The notes: generated from the sequence alone by a model not told the origin. A stretch of 64,000 bases of DNA from UBA7332 sp051652645 (GCA_051652645.1 JBOFUP010000094.1:62001-126000); one strand, 5' to 3'. Shown: positions 18,341 to 27,812, counted from the stretch's first letter. A program made the numbers and translations.

Positions 18341-18949
18341 TCATACAATTAATTCCATAGCACCTTTCCTTGTAATAGTGGGTGTATCATCTGTACAATC
18401 TACAATCGTGGACAATTCAGTTCCACCATACCCTCCATCTACTATAAGATCAATGTTATCGGCATACCTCTCATCCATAAGTTCTGGATCAGTAGCATAC
18501 TCAATCTCTAAAGGATCAAAGAATACGGTTGTACTCAGTAGTGGATTACCTAAGCGCTTAGTGATTTCACGGGCAATATTATTATCCGGAACTCTTATAC
18601 CTACACTCTTACGATTGCGATATATCTTAGGTAGGTTGCTATTTGTTGGTAGAATGAAGGTGAATGGCCCTGGCAAATTGCGCTTCATTATCTTGAATAC
18701 GCTATTCTCTACTCTTGCATACTCTGTAATATTACTCAAGTCGTAGCAAATAATAGAAAGATTCACCTTGTTTGGATTTATACCTTTGATAGCACAAATT
18801 CTCTCTACGGCTCTAACATTTAGAGCGTCACACCCAATAGCATATAGCGTATCTGTAGGGTAAATTATCAACCCTCCACTACGCAACACATCAACTACAC
18901 GATCTATATCTCGCGAGTTTGGATTCTCATTATATAGTTTAATAATCAT
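18341..18949 (-). CDS. YciO/Sua5/TsaC family protein (threonylcarbamoyl-AMP synthase-like)
   Basis: The family makes threonylcarbamoyl-adenylate from threonine, bicarbonate and ATP for t6A37 in tRNAs. The substrate-binding start GGLIIYPTDTLYAIGCD is clear, and PGPFTFILP, VGIRVP and PLLSTT follow. The stretch DPELMDERY...DLIVDGGYGG, together with TIVDCTDDTPTITRKG, is closer to the YciO branch than to TsaC. The segment where TsaC carries KxR reads IKGINPNK, without the arginine, so activity may be weak or different. At 202 residues it is normal. It follows fabI by 37 bp on the same strand. Confidence 0.8.
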   Translation of the reverse strand: MIIKLYNENPNSRDIDRVVDVLRSGGLIIYPTDTLYAIGCDALNVRAVERICAIKGINPNKVNLSIICYDLSNITEYARVENSVFKIMKRNLPGPFTFILPTNSNLPKIYRNRKSVGIRVPDNNIAREITKRLGNPLLSTTVFFDPLEIEYATDPELMDERYADNIDLIVDGGYGGTELSTIVDCTDDTPTITRKGAMELIV

Positions 18950-18986
18950 AGATGAGTTGTATTATCAATGAGGTAAAAAAATCCTC

Positions 18987-19814
18987 TTACTCTGCCTGAA
19001 GACCTTTGTCGAATATCTCGATAGCCTCAATGGTCATTCCTGTATTGGAGAAACCACCATCGTGGAATAGGTTTTGCATTGTTACCTTACGTGTAAGGTC
19101 TGAGAACATTACGATACAATAGTCTGCACACTCATCAGCATTAGCATTGCCAAGTGGAGATAGTTTCTCTGAAACATCCAAAAGACTACCCATACCTTTA
19201 ACACCACTTCCAGCAGTTGTTACCGTTGGTGATTGAGATATAGTGTTAACACGTACTTTACGCTCTCTACCATAAACATACCCAAAGCTTCGAGCGATAG
19301 ACTCAAGAAGAGCTTTAGCGTCTGCCATATCGTTGTAACCACAGAATGTACGCTGAGCTGCAATATATGATAGAGCCAAGATAGAGCCACCTTCAGCAAT
19401 AGCATCCATTTTGTAAGCAACTTGCATCATCTTGTGGAATGATACTGCTGAAACATCATATGTTTTCTCAAGTAGTTTATAATCTAAGTCTTCGTAGGCT
19501 TTTCCTTTGCGAACGTTAGGAGACATACCAATAGAGTGAAGAACAAAGTCAATCTTACCACCAAGAATCTCCATTGATCTTGCAAAAACTAGCTCTAGAT
19601 CCTCTACGCTTGTAGCATCAGCAGGAATAACCTCACATTGCAATTTATCAGAAAGAGCTGCCACTTCTCCCATACGAACAGCAACAGGTGTATTTGTAAG
19701 TGTAATCATTGCGCCTGCTTCAACTGCCTTCTCAGCAACTTTCCAAGCGATCGACATCTCGTTGAGGGCTCCAAAAATGATACCTCTTTTGCCTTTCAAT
19801 AGATTGTGACTCAT
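18987..19814 (-). CDS. fabI: Enoyl-[acyl-carrier-protein] reductase (NADH)
   Basis: Reduces trans-2-enoyl-ACP in the last step of each fatty acid elongation cycle. The start at 19814 (MSHNLLKGKRGIIFGAL) gives 275 residues, usual for FabI. A longer frame to 19871 would include the terminator hairpin of the upstream gene (19864-19894), so it is rejected. The short-chain dehydrogenase fold is seen in GALNEMSIAWKVAEK and HSIGMSPN. The catalytic pair is Tyr and Lys in GYNDMADAK (Y-x6-K), with a second tyrosine in LSYIAAQR. Confidence 0.95.
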   Translation of the reverse strand: MSHNLLKGKRGIIFGALNEMSIAWKVAEKAVEAGAMITLTNTPVAVRMGEVAALSDKLQCEVIPADATSVEDLELVFARSMEILGGKIDFVLHSIGMSPNVRKGKAYEDLDYKLLEKTYDVSAVSFHKMMQVAYKMDAIAEGGSILALSYIAAQRTFCGYNDMADAKALLESIARSFGYVYGRERKVRVNTISQSPTVTTAGSGVKGMGSLLDVSEKLSPLGNANADECADYCIVMFSDLTRKVTMQNLFHDGGFSNTGMTIEAIEIFDKGLQAE

Positions 19815-19863
19815 AGTGTATATCTTATTTATATTTAGTAATTGTCTATTTCGATATTGTAAA

Positions 19864-19894
19864 AACGGCACAAACTTAATCTATTTGTGCCGTT
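19864..19894 (-). terminator. Terminator of the glycosyl-phosphotransferase gene
   Basis: An 11-bp perfect stem (19864-19874 with 19884-19894), followed on the minus strand by TTTTACAA, separates the exopolysaccharide gene from fabI. Confidence 0.7.
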
Positions 19895-19932
19895 AATCCA
19901 ATCTTTTTACTGATTAATTTAAATTTCATTAC

Positions 19933-21327
19933 TCAATAAGCATTCTCCTCACCCCTTATTGCATTAAGGATGGTTAGAAGTATTATTCTGACGTCTAGAA
20001 TAAAAGACCAGTTCTCTAGATACCATACATCCCTTTTCACACGAGACTCCATCTGCTTTAGCTCCTTAGTCTCTCCGCGAAAGCCATTAACTTGAGCCCA
20101 TCCAGTTATACCTGGTTTAATTAGATGCCTAACCATATAGCGATCAATTATTGCAGAGTACTCCTGCGTATGTCGAAGCATATGCGGACGTGGTCCAACG
20201 ACAGACATATCACCTAGAAGAACATTTATAAACTGAGGAAGTTCATCAATGCTACTCTTTCTAAGAAAATTACCCAACTTTGTCTTTCTAGGGTCATTTT
20301 TGTCAGCCTGCATAGTATCTGAATGACTATTGATATGCATTGTGCGGAATTTATAACATACAAAGTCTACTCCATTCAACCCAGTTCTCTTCTGTCTGAA
20401 TAAGATAGGACCTGGCGAGGTAATCTTTATAGCTAAGCCTACAATGATAAATATTATTGGAAAAAGTGTAATTAAAAAAAGCAGAGAGAAACCAATATCA
20501 AAAGCTCTCTTCAATATCTGATTAACTCTATACTCAAGAGGCTCATTACGCATAGATAAATATGGTATAGTATCTATCTGATCTAAATAGACCCTTCTCT
20601 TAAGATAGACATAACTATTTGGAATGATATAGAATCTAGCAGTATGTCTATCAGCTAGCTTCATCATAGGCATTATCCTATCTGCTATTGTATGTGGTAA
20701 TGCACAAAAAACTACATCGACTCTATTTTCATTAATATAGTTTTCAAAATCATCCAAGCGTCCCAAGAAAGAGGGATCAGATATTAATGTATCATTATCG
20801 TCAAAGAAACCTAGACACTTACAGCCCAAACTTCTGTCTTTTTGAAGAACATCAAGGAGGTCTTGTCCATTCTTGCCTCCTCCAAGGATTACTGTATTGC
20901 GATAATTATAACCTCTTTCTCTATATACCTTCAACAGTGCTCGCGATGATAACCACCAAATAGTACGGACTGTAAGAAAGATAACGAAAAAATATACTAG
21001 CACTAATCTAGAGTAACCGTCAACCTTTGTAAAGGTTAGTAGGGCAATAAAAAGAATAAAAAGAAGAGCAGAGGAGATAAAAACCTTTCTAACGGACTCA
21101 GCCCAATCTATTGATCTTTTATTATGAAACTTGCATAGTGTATGAAACTGCACTAAAATAGCAAAATTATAGCATAATATAACTAAACGAGATTCACTGT
21201 GTGCCTCTTGTGATAAGTAGTCATAGAAGTATAGATATAGAACTAAAAAAATAACGTTGAGTATTACAACATCAACAAATGTTACTATATAACCATACAA
21301 AAAAGACAATCCATATTTACGTTCCAT
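19933..21327 (-). CDS. Undecaprenyl-phosphate sugar phosphotransferase (WcaJ/CpsE-like)
   Basis: An inner-membrane enzyme that loads the first sugar phosphate onto undecaprenyl phosphate for exopolysaccharide or capsule synthesis. About four N-terminal helices (to about 125) precede a Rossmann-like CoA-binding_3 domain (VILGGGKNGQDLLDVL, GFFDDND). A further helix (SLLFLITLFPIIFIIVGLAIK) and the bacterial sugar transferase domain follow: SPGPILFRQKRTG, FRTMH, DELPQFINVLLGDMSVVGPRP and KPGITGWAQVNGFRG. At 464 residues it is typical. The sugar is not predictable. It follows the membrane-protein gene after 9 bp. No other capsule genes are near. Confidence 0.9.
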   Translation of the reverse strand: MERKYGLSFLYGYIVTFVDVVILNVIFLVLYLYFYDYLSQEAHSESRLVILCYNFAILVQFHTLCKFHNKRSIDWAESVRKVFISSALLFILFIALLTFTKVDGYSRLVLVYFFVIFLTVRTIWWLSSRALLKVYRERGYNYRNTVILGGGKNGQDLLDVLQKDRSLGCKCLGFFDDNDTLISDPSFLGRLDDFENYINENRVDVVFCALPHTIADRIMPMMKLADRHTARFYIIPNSYVYLKRRVYLDQIDTIPYLSMRNEPLEYRVNQILKRAFDIGFSLLFLITLFPIIFIIVGLAIKITSPGPILFRQKRTGLNGVDFVCYKFRTMHINSHSDTMQADKNDPRKTKLGNFLRKSSIDELPQFINVLLGDMSVVGPRPHMLRHTQEYSAIIDRYMVRHLIKPGITGWAQVNGFRGETKELKQMESRVKRDVWYLENWSFILDVRIILLTILNAIRGEENAY

Positions 21328-21336
21328 CTAAAAAAA

Positions 21337-22071
21337 TTACAGTTGTTTTTCTGGCATCTCGCTCTGTAAGGTACGACGATAAAATAGGGTCACAACTAAT
21401 TGATAATATGTCATTGTAATAAATAGTCCAATCATAAGAGCTACAACACCTAGCAGCATTGCTACAATGCCTAACAATATGATTAAAATGATATTTAAAT
21501 GATTATTACATCCCATACTCCAACTCTTTTTTAGTGCTGCTATGGGCGATAGATCCTGATCAACCACAAGATATGGAACAAACATAAACCTAAAAAATGT
21601 TAGATATAGAGCAGCAAACAACAGAAGCATTGAAACTACTATATTAACAGTAGATGCTTGTGAAATCTCTGGCACTCCACTAATAGCTTCCTTTAAGTCT
21701 GGATAGAAATACGGAATTGTGCTTACTACAACTAATAACCACGGTATAAATAATAAAGCCATCGACCCTATATACTTAAGAACCTTACGAATTGAAGGTA
21801 ATAACTCAATGAATGGTGGCTCCTCTCCTTCAATTACCTTTAAGTTTAGTTTTATCTGCATCATGCTTCCAACAACTGAAACTAACAATACTAACAAATT
21901 TCCCACAATGTACATTGGGGAAAGATAGTCTGAACTTCCAAGGAAGGGGATATTCAAAACCATATTTAGTACAATAAGACCCAAAAAGAATCCTACAAGA
22001 AGAAGTATGTTCTCTTTGTATACTACCCATGAGGTGCGAAGTATCTTCTTTATTGAAATATCTCTTTTCAT
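21337..22071 (-). CDS. Multi-pass membrane protein of unknown function
   Basis: The start at 22071 (MKRDISIKKILRTSWVVYKENILLLVG) places the first helix at a normal distance. The longer frame to 22167 runs back through the upstream terminator. Of 244 residues, about six hydrophobic segments can be counted, the last two being NIILIILLGIVAMLLGVVALMIGLF-like. The segment LVVDQDLSPIAALKKSWSMGCNN between helices resembles the repeated amphipathic helix of glycerophosphodiesterase-type membrane domains and DUF975-like proteins. The stop lies 9 bp before the glycosyl-phosphotransferase start, so they share a transcript. A role in envelope assembly is only a guess. Confidence 0.65.
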   Translation of the reverse strand: MKRDISIKKILRTSWVVYKENILLLVGFFLGLIVLNMVLNIPFLGSSDYLSPMYIVGNLLVLLVSVVGSMMQIKLNLKVIEGEEPPFIELLPSIRKVLKYIGSMALLFIPWLLVVVSTIPYFYPDLKEAISGVPEISQASTVNIVVSMLLLFAALYLTFFRFMFVPYLVVDQDLSPIAALKKSWSMGCNNHLNIILIILLGIVAMLLGVVALMIGLFITMTYYQLVVTLFYRRTLQSEMPEKQL

Positions 22072-22150
22072 ATATGTATATTTAATGTTATAACAATCTT
22101 GAGTGTGAATAGTGCAAAATAAATCTATTATTTCGATATATGAAACAAAA

Positions 22151-22182
22151 AAAGCCCCTTTTAGCATTAAAAAGAGACTTTT
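22151..22182 (-). terminator. Terminator of the ftsK-lolA-xseB-hydrolase transcript
   Basis: An imperfect 12-bp stem (22151-22162 with 22170-22182) is followed on the minus strand by TTTTTTTGTTTC. Confidence 0.6.
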
Positions 22183-22196
22183 GAATTCAAATACTA

Positions 22197-23183
22197 CTAC
22201 TGCAGAAACTTAAATATGATTTGGTAAAATCTATTTCTGACCAATATTGAAGAGAGTGAAATATCATGTATTGCATCTTTCACAATTTCGATCTCACAAT
22301 TTTCACCAAGCCCCTCAGAATAATACTGAATATCATTCACATCAAGAACCACATCCGAACAGCTAGTGAGATGATCATAATTTGCAGAGTTACTGCTTTT
22401 ATCTGATCGAAGCACAAGTGTAGGTACATTTATATCAACACCTTTATGTACTCTTTGCTGACCTTTATAGATAGACCTCAGCCAACTCGTTGATATCGGG
22501 GGTGATTGAATTAGCTTCATACTAGTGTCATAGTCCCACTCTCCCCTATGACTTTTCAAAAGAGACTCAGCGTAAGCTATACTAACACCCTGCTTAATCA
22601 TGACGTTTGGCATTATTGGAGCGAAGAATGAAACCACAGGTATGAGAATATTCTCCATAAACCAACTTTGATTTTGATCAAAAAATGGGCTATTTAGTAT
22701 TAAAGCTGAAATTCTCTGTTGCTCTCTTCTACTATCTGCATATAGCGTCGTTATAAGTCCTCCGGTTGAGTGCCCCATTAAAATTGGTTTTTCAAACCCT
22801 TCATTATTAATTACAGCAATAGCGGAGTCAATATCATTAAAATACTCAGCAATATCCCTCACGTTGAACTGCTTCTGATTGGGAAGCAGAGAGCGACCAT
22901 ATTTCCTAAGATCGACGGCATAAAACTGATATCCTGCAGAGTCAAACTTATATGCCATCTCTTTTTGAAAAAAGTAGTCATTATAACCATGTACATATAG
23001 TATTGCTTTTGTCTTTGGGGAATCACTTTTAAGTCGTATCACAGTAGATTTTACTGCACCCTCATAATCATCCTGCATGACTATTGTGCGACTCTCAAAT
23101 GGAGACCCAAGTATATCCATCTTATATTGAGCTGTACTACTCAGAGCGAGTAGCACAAAAGAGAAAACAGCTAATAATCTCAT
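22197..23183 (-). CDS. Secreted alpha/beta hydrolase (serine aminopeptidase/monoacylglycerol-lipase-like)
   Basis: A signal peptide (MRLLAVFSFVLLALSSTAQ) indicates export. The fold signature includes AILYVHGYNDYFFQ, the nucleophile elbow GHSTGG, an acid candidate in LVLRSDKSSNS, and a C-terminal His in DAIHDISL. The family (S33-like, Hydrolase_4) covers lipases and esterases; the substrate is unknown. At 328 residues it is normal. It starts 18 bp after xseB and is the last gene of the ftsK transcript. Confidence 0.8.
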   Translation of the reverse strand: MRLLAVFSFVLLALSSTAQYKMDILGSPFESRTIVMQDDYEGAVKSTVIRLKSDSPKTKAILYVHGYNDYFFQKEMAYKFDSAGYQFYAVDLRKYGRSLLPNQKQFNVRDIAEYFNDIDSAIAVINNEGFEKPILMGHSTGGLITTLYADSRREQQRISALILNSPFFDQNQSWFMENILIPVVSFFAPIMPNVMIKQGVSIAYAESLLKSHRGEWDYDTSMKLIQSPPISTSWLRSIYKGQQRVHKGVDINVPTLVLRSDKSSNSANYDHLTSCSDVVLDVNDIQYYSEGLGENCEIEIVKDAIHDISLSSILVRNRFYQIIFKFLQ

Positions 23184-23201
23184 ATATACATCTTTTAATT
23201 A

Positions 23202-23396
23202 TCACTCTATATTTGCCAATATTGACTGTATCTCTAGATCAGTTTCGTTGAGCATCGCCTTACAAATCTTTATCAACTCACCTGCCCGTGCTACAGCACT
23301 CTTGAGTTGGTCAATCTCTAATTGATTCTCTTGTATCGATTTGACTATATCTTCAAGCTCCTTAAGAGCATCTGAGTATGCTAACTGTTGATTCAT
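23202..23396 (-). CDS. xseB: Exodeoxyribonuclease VII small subunit
   Basis: A 64-residue protein with the XseB heptad pattern: YSDALKELEDIVKSIQENQLEIDQL, then AGELIKICKAMLNETDLEIQ. XseB binds the large subunit XseA to form exonuclease VII, which degrades single-stranded DNA. xseA is usually next door but is not in this window, so it must be elsewhere. The gene lies 13 bp after lolA and 18 bp before the hydrolase. Confidence 0.85.
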   Translation of the reverse strand: MNQQLAYSDALKELEDIVKSIQENQLEIDQLKSAVARAGELIKICKAMLNETDLEIQSILANIE

Positions 23397-23409
23397 CTCT
23401 TCTATTGTT

Positions 23410-24051
23410 TTATCTTAGATCTACTATCTCTAGACTAGGGTTCAGCGTAGAGTTAAACTGAAAATCAGACTTTGAAAACTCAAATCCACTCTGATATTTA
23501 TTAATCACTACAACAGTTTTTACTCCATCTTTAGTTCTCATCTGGATCTCCGAGATGTGTCTTTGAGCATCTACTCCAACTACTATTTCCCTCAGATCAA
23601 TCTTTGATTGTTTTGGAGTAAGCTCTATCATCGATATAGTCTTACCCTTAACACTCTTCTCCCCTAAAGTTTTTATTGCAAATCCACTTTTGTAGAGTTT
23701 AAACAAAACCGATGGATTCATTGCATCTATTTCAACACTTGATGGCTTTGTTATATTCACTTCCCCTGAACCTAATATATGAGTCCACAGAGTTGTTCCA
23801 TCAAACCAACTTTCAATATCTGCACTTTTTATATAAAAGCAAGATCCAAACATCGTAATTGAACCATCATAGCTATCTCGTTGATTGGAGTTAATAGTCT
23901 CAACACTCATAGAGAACAGAGCCTTAACACCCTTATCTTTATTAAATTGCTCCTCTGCACTTCTTAGTATTGCCTCTGCACTCTGTTGAGATAGAAGGCT
24001 TGAGGTTGGCAGAAGAAAGAGAATCGATATAAATATTTTTATAAACTTCAT
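23410..24051 (-). CDS. lolA: LolA-like outer-membrane lipoprotein carrier
   Basis: A periplasmic chaperone that ferries lipoproteins from the inner to the outer membrane. A signal peptide (MKFIKIFISILFLLPTSSLLSQ) precedes a LolA-type unclosed beta-barrel: GSITMFGSCFYIKS, the WFDGTTLWTHI strand, PSVLFKLYKSGF and ELTPKQSKIDLREIVVGVD. At 213 residues it is normal. The close spacing behind ftsK (8 bp) is the FtsK-LolA order common in Bacteroidales. Confidence 0.85.
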   Translation of the reverse strand: MKFIKIFISILFLLPTSSLLSQQSAEAILRSAEEQFNKDKGVKALFSMSVETINSNQRDSYDGSITMFGSCFYIKSADIESWFDGTTLWTHILGSGEVNITKPSSVEIDAMNPSVLFKLYKSGFAIKTLGEKSVKGKTISMIELTPKQSKIDLREIVVGVDAQRHISEIQMRTKDGVKTVVVINKYQSGFEFSKSDFQFNSTLNPSLEIVDLR

Positions 24052-24059
24052 TAGAGTTA

Positions 24060-26516
24060 CTATTTATTTAAATGTTGTTCTAGATGAAACTCATCCATTA
24101 TCAAAACCTTTCGTGGTTTACTTCCCTCACTAGGGCCTACAATACCTGCAGATTCTAATTGGTCCATCAATCTGCCTGCTCTATTATATCCTAAAGACAT
24201 GCGTCTCTGTAATGAGGAGGTTGATCCTTGCTGTGAAGCTACGATAAACCTAGCAGCATCTTCAAATAGAGGATCCCTATCCTCAACACTCATGATATCA
24301 CCATTCTCACCACTCTCACCAATACACTCTGGAAGCATAAATGCCGTAGAATAACCCTGTTGTTTTCCAATAAAGTGTGCGACATCCTCTACCTCTGGCG
24401 TATCTACAAATGCACATTGGACACGAATAAGGTCATTACCTTGAGAAAAAAGCAGATCACCTCTCCCAACTAATTGGTTAGCACCTGTAGCATCAAGAAT
24501 TGTTCTCGAATCAATACCTGATGCGACCCTAAAGGCTATCCTTCCAGGGAAGTTTGCTTTAATTGTACCTGTAATAATATTAGTCGATGGTCGCTGTGTG
24601 GCTAGTATCATATGTATACCTACAGCTCGAGCTAATTGAGCTATACGAGCAATTGGATGTTCTACCTCCTTCCCAGCTGTCATTATTAAGTCTCCAAACT
24701 CATCAATTACAACAACTATGTATGGCATATACCTATGGCCAAGCTCTGGATTAAGCTTACGATTCGTGAACTTATCATTATACTCTTTAATGTTACGAGT
24801 ATGTGCCATTTTGAGTAGATCATATCTAGTATCCATCTCTACTGTTATTGAGTTGAGTGTTTGGATAACTTTCGTAACATCAGTAATAATAGGCTCCTCT
24901 ACATCTGGCAATTTGGCCAAGAAATGCTTCTCAATCATTGAGTAAATACTAAACTCCACTTTCTTGGGATCAACAAGCACAAACTTAAGTTGCGATGGAT
25001 GCTTCTTATATAATAGAGAAGTAATAATAGCGTTAAGACCCACTGATTTACCTTGCCCTGTTGCTCCTGCAACTAGAAGGTGAGGCATCTTTGCCAAGTC
25101 AAACATGAATACATCATTGGTAATTGTTTTACCAAGTGCAACAGGAAGTTCAAATTTACTCTCGTAAAATTTCTTAGAAGCAATACATGATTGCATTGAC
25201 ACCATTTTAGGATGTTGATTTGGCACCTCTATACCAACAGTTCCCTTACCTGGTATTGGTGCAATAATACGTATCCCTAATGCGGCCAAACTTAATGCAA
25301 TATCATCCTCTAGGTTCTTTATTTTATTTATACGAACACCAGGAGCTGGAACAATTTCATAAAGTGTAATTGTTGGACCAACAGTAGCCTTTATATCACT
25401 AATAGCAATCCCATACTGCTTTAGAGTCTCCCTAATACGAATAATATTACTATTCTGCTCATCCTGAATATCAGACACATCATTATCGTCATATTTTCTG
25501 AGCAATTCTGCTGAAGGGTATTTATACCTCGAAAGATCAAGAGTTGGATCATACACACCAAGTTCGGTTACATCAAAATCTTCATCTTCAGACTTTGGGA
25601 CTGTGATCTCAATATTAATCTCCTCAAACTTATCTCTTTTGTTCGTTTTTTGTGCAGATGCAACAGGAGGTATTAATAGATCTTCCTCATCTTCAATAAG
25701 CGGAGCATACTCCTCTTCAATAACATCTTGTTCGGGTACAATATCTAACTCTAAATCATGTCCTTCATTAGTCTCCTCCAACTTAACATCACTGATTATT
25801 TCTAAGTTATCAAGATTATCTTGTTCTACAACCATTGTATCTAGCTCCTCAGAAAAGATTGGCTCTGACGTACTCTCTTGCAATGAAGAACTCTTCTGAA
25901 ATGGATTTTTTATACGCAAAAAAAACAAAGATCGTATTCTCTCTACAAAGCGAATGTCATATACAACCAACAATAGAACAGAAACTGCGACAACTACAAG
26001 AATCGTACCAGGCATACCCAAAAAGAGTAAGAGATATTTGTATGCTAATAAGCCATGTGCTCCTCCATAGAACAGAAAACTATCTGGAAAAATAGGAGTA
26101 AAAAGAACGGTACCGACTATTGATCCCCATATCATTGCACAGAAGCTCCATAGCGCATTGTGCAAGATATTAATTCTTGTGACTCCAATAAAGTGAAGAG
26201 ACAGTTTAAAGAAAAAAAGAAGTGGCAATATAACAGCTATACCAAACCCTTGATTAATTATCATATCAGCTAGATAAGCACCAACTGCACCTGTCCAGTT
26301 CTGAATCTCACTCCTAACTATTGTTAGATCACCAAAAGATCTGTTTTCAATAAAGCTTTGATCTGCTGCCCCTGTAAACAAATATGAAAGGAAAGCGAAA
26401 GCCATAAAAATTGATGTAAACAACAAGAATATGCCAACAACAAGTCTTGAGGCTTCACTTGTCAAAAGTGTTTTAAATTTTGATTCAGATTTAGGCTCTG
26501 TGCTTTTTTTTGCCAT
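24060..26516 (-). CDS. ftsK: DNA translocase FtsK/SpoIIIE
   Basis: A septum-bound motor that pumps chromosomal DNA and helps resolve dimers at division. About four to five N-terminal helices (to about 190) are followed by an acidic linker rich in Glu and Asp. The motor has Walker A GATGQGKSVG near 484, Walker B YIVVVIDEFGDL, and the RATQRPS-like segment LATQRPSTNIITG. The C-terminal gamma winged helix (GSTSSLQRRMSLGYNRAGRLMDQLE) reads KOPS-type DNA sequences. At 818 residues it is normal. It leads the ftsK-lolA-xseB-hydrolase transcript. Confidence 0.97.
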   Translation of the reverse strand: MAKKSTEPKSESKFKTLLTSEASRLVVGIFLLFTSIFMAFAFLSYLFTGAADQSFIENRSFGDLTIVRSEIQNWTGAVGAYLADMIINQGFGIAVILPLLFFFKLSLHFIGVTRINILHNALWSFCAMIWGSIVGTVLFTPIFPDSFLFYGGAHGLLAYKYLLLFLGMPGTILVVVAVSVLLLVVYDIRFVERIRSLFFLRIKNPFQKSSSLQESTSEPIFSEELDTMVVEQDNLDNLEIISDVKLEETNEGHDLELDIVPEQDVIEEEYAPLIEDEEDLLIPPVASAQKTNKRDKFEEINIEITVPKSEDEDFDVTELGVYDPTLDLSRYKYPSAELLRKYDDNDVSDIQDEQNSNIIRIRETLKQYGIAISDIKATVGPTITLYEIVPAPGVRINKIKNLEDDIALSLAALGIRIIAPIPGKGTVGIEVPNQHPKMVSMQSCIASKKFYESKFELPVALGKTITNDVFMFDLAKMPHLLVAGATGQGKSVGLNAIITSLLYKKHPSQLKFVLVDPKKVEFSIYSMIEKHFLAKLPDVEEPIITDVTKVIQTLNSITVEMDTRYDLLKMAHTRNIKEYNDKFTNRKLNPELGHRYMPYIVVVIDEFGDLIMTAGKEVEHPIARIAQLARAVGIHMILATQRPSTNIITGTIKANFPGRIAFRVASGIDSRTILDATGANQLVGRGDLLFSQGNDLIRVQCAFVDTPEVEDVAHFIGKQQGYSTAFMLPECIGESGENGDIMSVEDRDPLFEDAARFIVASQQGSTSSLQRRMSLGYNRAGRLMDQLESAGIVGPSEGSKPRKVLIMDEFHLEQHLNK

Positions 26517-26587
26517 AAGATATAATTATTCGAGTCTTTTATCGTTTAAGAAAGTTAGACGTGATTGCTAATGGTTAATTTAATAGG

Positions 26588-26595
26588 CAAATATA
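26588..26595 (-). promoter_or_regulatory. -7 element upstream of ftsK
   Basis: TATATTTG on the minus strand lies 71 nt before the ftsK start. No clear -33 element is seen. Confidence 0.35.
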
Positions 26596-26636
26596 ACAAC
26601 CTTTTTCTATATACGTTTTGAGAATTTGTTAATTGA

Positions 26637-27335
26637 TTAGAGTATTGACAATAATAATTCAAACAATGGCATCATTAATGCAGTGATAACTCCTGTAACT
26701 CCAATTGCTAGTCCACTCATTGCCCCCTCCAATGCACCACACTCTATGGCTTTGGCTGTTCCAATTGCATGGGATGATGCACCAAAAGCAAGCCCTTTAG
26801 CTATTTTACTACTTATTCCCATTAATCTCAAAATAGAAACGCCTACCATATTACCAAAAATACCTGTAATAACAACAGAAACGGCAGTTAGAGAAGCTAC
26901 ACCACCAGCTTTACCACTAAGACTTAAAGCAATAGGTATAGTAACAGACTTAGGTAGCAATGAGACAATTATTGAATTATCAGATCCTAAAATCCTACAT
27001 ATAAGAACTATTGATGCCATAGTGATTAGACTACCAACTGATATAGAGATTACAATAGAGAGTAAATTCGATCGGATTGCCTCTACTTGTTCATACAACA
27101 CATACCCAAGCGCAACAACAGTAGGTGCTAGAAAGAAGTGAATCAATCTAGTTGATTTATGATAGTGATCATAATCTATATCCATAAATAGGAGTATAGA
27201 GACAATAATTATAGTTGCTATTAGTAAAGGGTTACATATAGCTAACTGTGTGCGACGAAATAGATATTTACCTAATGCAAAAGTACCAATAGTTATTAGC
27301 AGCATTGCTAACTCACTTCTAAAAATATCACTCAT
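26637..27335 (-). CDS. lrgB: LrgB/CidB family membrane protein
   Basis: The start at 27335 (MSDIFRSELAMLLITIG) overlaps the end of lrgA by 8 bp, which suits translational coupling. It has several hydrophobic helices over 232 residues and the LrgB core PKSVTIPIALSLSGKAGG, ITGIFGN and ASSHAIGTAKAIECG. LrgAB/CidAB proteins are described as holin-like or as pyruvate and glycolate exporters, depending on species. Here only the pair itself is seen, with no LytSR regulator nearby. Confidence 0.9.
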   Translation of the reverse strand: MSDIFRSELAMLLITIGTFALGKYLFRRTQLAICNPLLIATIIIVSILLFMDIDYDHYHKSTRLIHFFLAPTVVALGYVLYEQVEAIRSNLLSIVISISVGSLITMASIVLICRILGSDNSIIVSLLPKSVTIPIALSLSGKAGGVASLTAVSVVITGIFGNMVGVSILRLMGISSKIAKGLAFGASSHAIGTAKAIECGALEGAMSGLAIGVTGVITALMMPLFELLLSIL

Positions 27336-27690
27336 GACTTTTTTCCTCCCTCTCTTTAGACCGCGACATTGATTGCTGAATAGATCCAACAACCCAAAAC
27401 ATTACTATTGTACTCATAATAACTGACAGCAATATTGCCAACCAATTATCGAGAATAATATCCACAGCATTCATAATACCAACAGCTGCCGGAATAAAAA
27501 ATATAGCCATATTGTTAGTCAAACCTTTTGCTGTAGCTTTTACAGAGTCTGGATTAACCCAACCTAGCATCAACGATAATAATAGGTACAACATACCAAT
27601 TACACTTCCTGGCAGAAACTCTCCTCCAATCATTGCTGTAATCTCTCCTAAGAATAGAAATGTAAACAACAATAGCAAACCCTTTATCAT
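27328..27690 (-). CDS. lrgA: LrgA/CidA family membrane protein
   Basis: A 120-residue protein with four hydrophobic helices and the family pattern PGSVIGMLYLLLSLMLGW, then NNMAIFFIPAAVGIM. It is the partner of LrgB, encoded directly downstream with an 8-bp overlap. The helix-rich small size fits the holin-like CidA group. Confidence 0.9.
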   Translation of the reverse strand: MIKGLLLLFTFLFLGEITAMIGGEFLPGSVIGMLYLLLSLMLGWVNPDSVKATAKGLTNNMAIFFIPAAVGIMNAVDIILDNWLAILLSVIMSTIVMFWVVGSIQQSMSRSKEREEKSHE

Positions 27691-27716
27691 AACTTATTAT
27701 TTGAGTTTAGAACAAA

Positions 27717-27746
27717 GGCTGCAAGAAGAGAACTCTTCTTACAGCC
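27717..27746 (-). terminator. Hairpin between pyrF and lrgA
   Basis: A 14-bp stem with one mismatch (27717-27730 with 27733-27746) lies 67 nt past the pyrF stop. The T tract is modest. Confidence 0.5.
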
Positions 27747-27812
27747 TAAACACTAAAAATATAACCAATAAATCGTAAGCTTTTACACTTGTATAAATTG
27801 GCTTTATACTAA

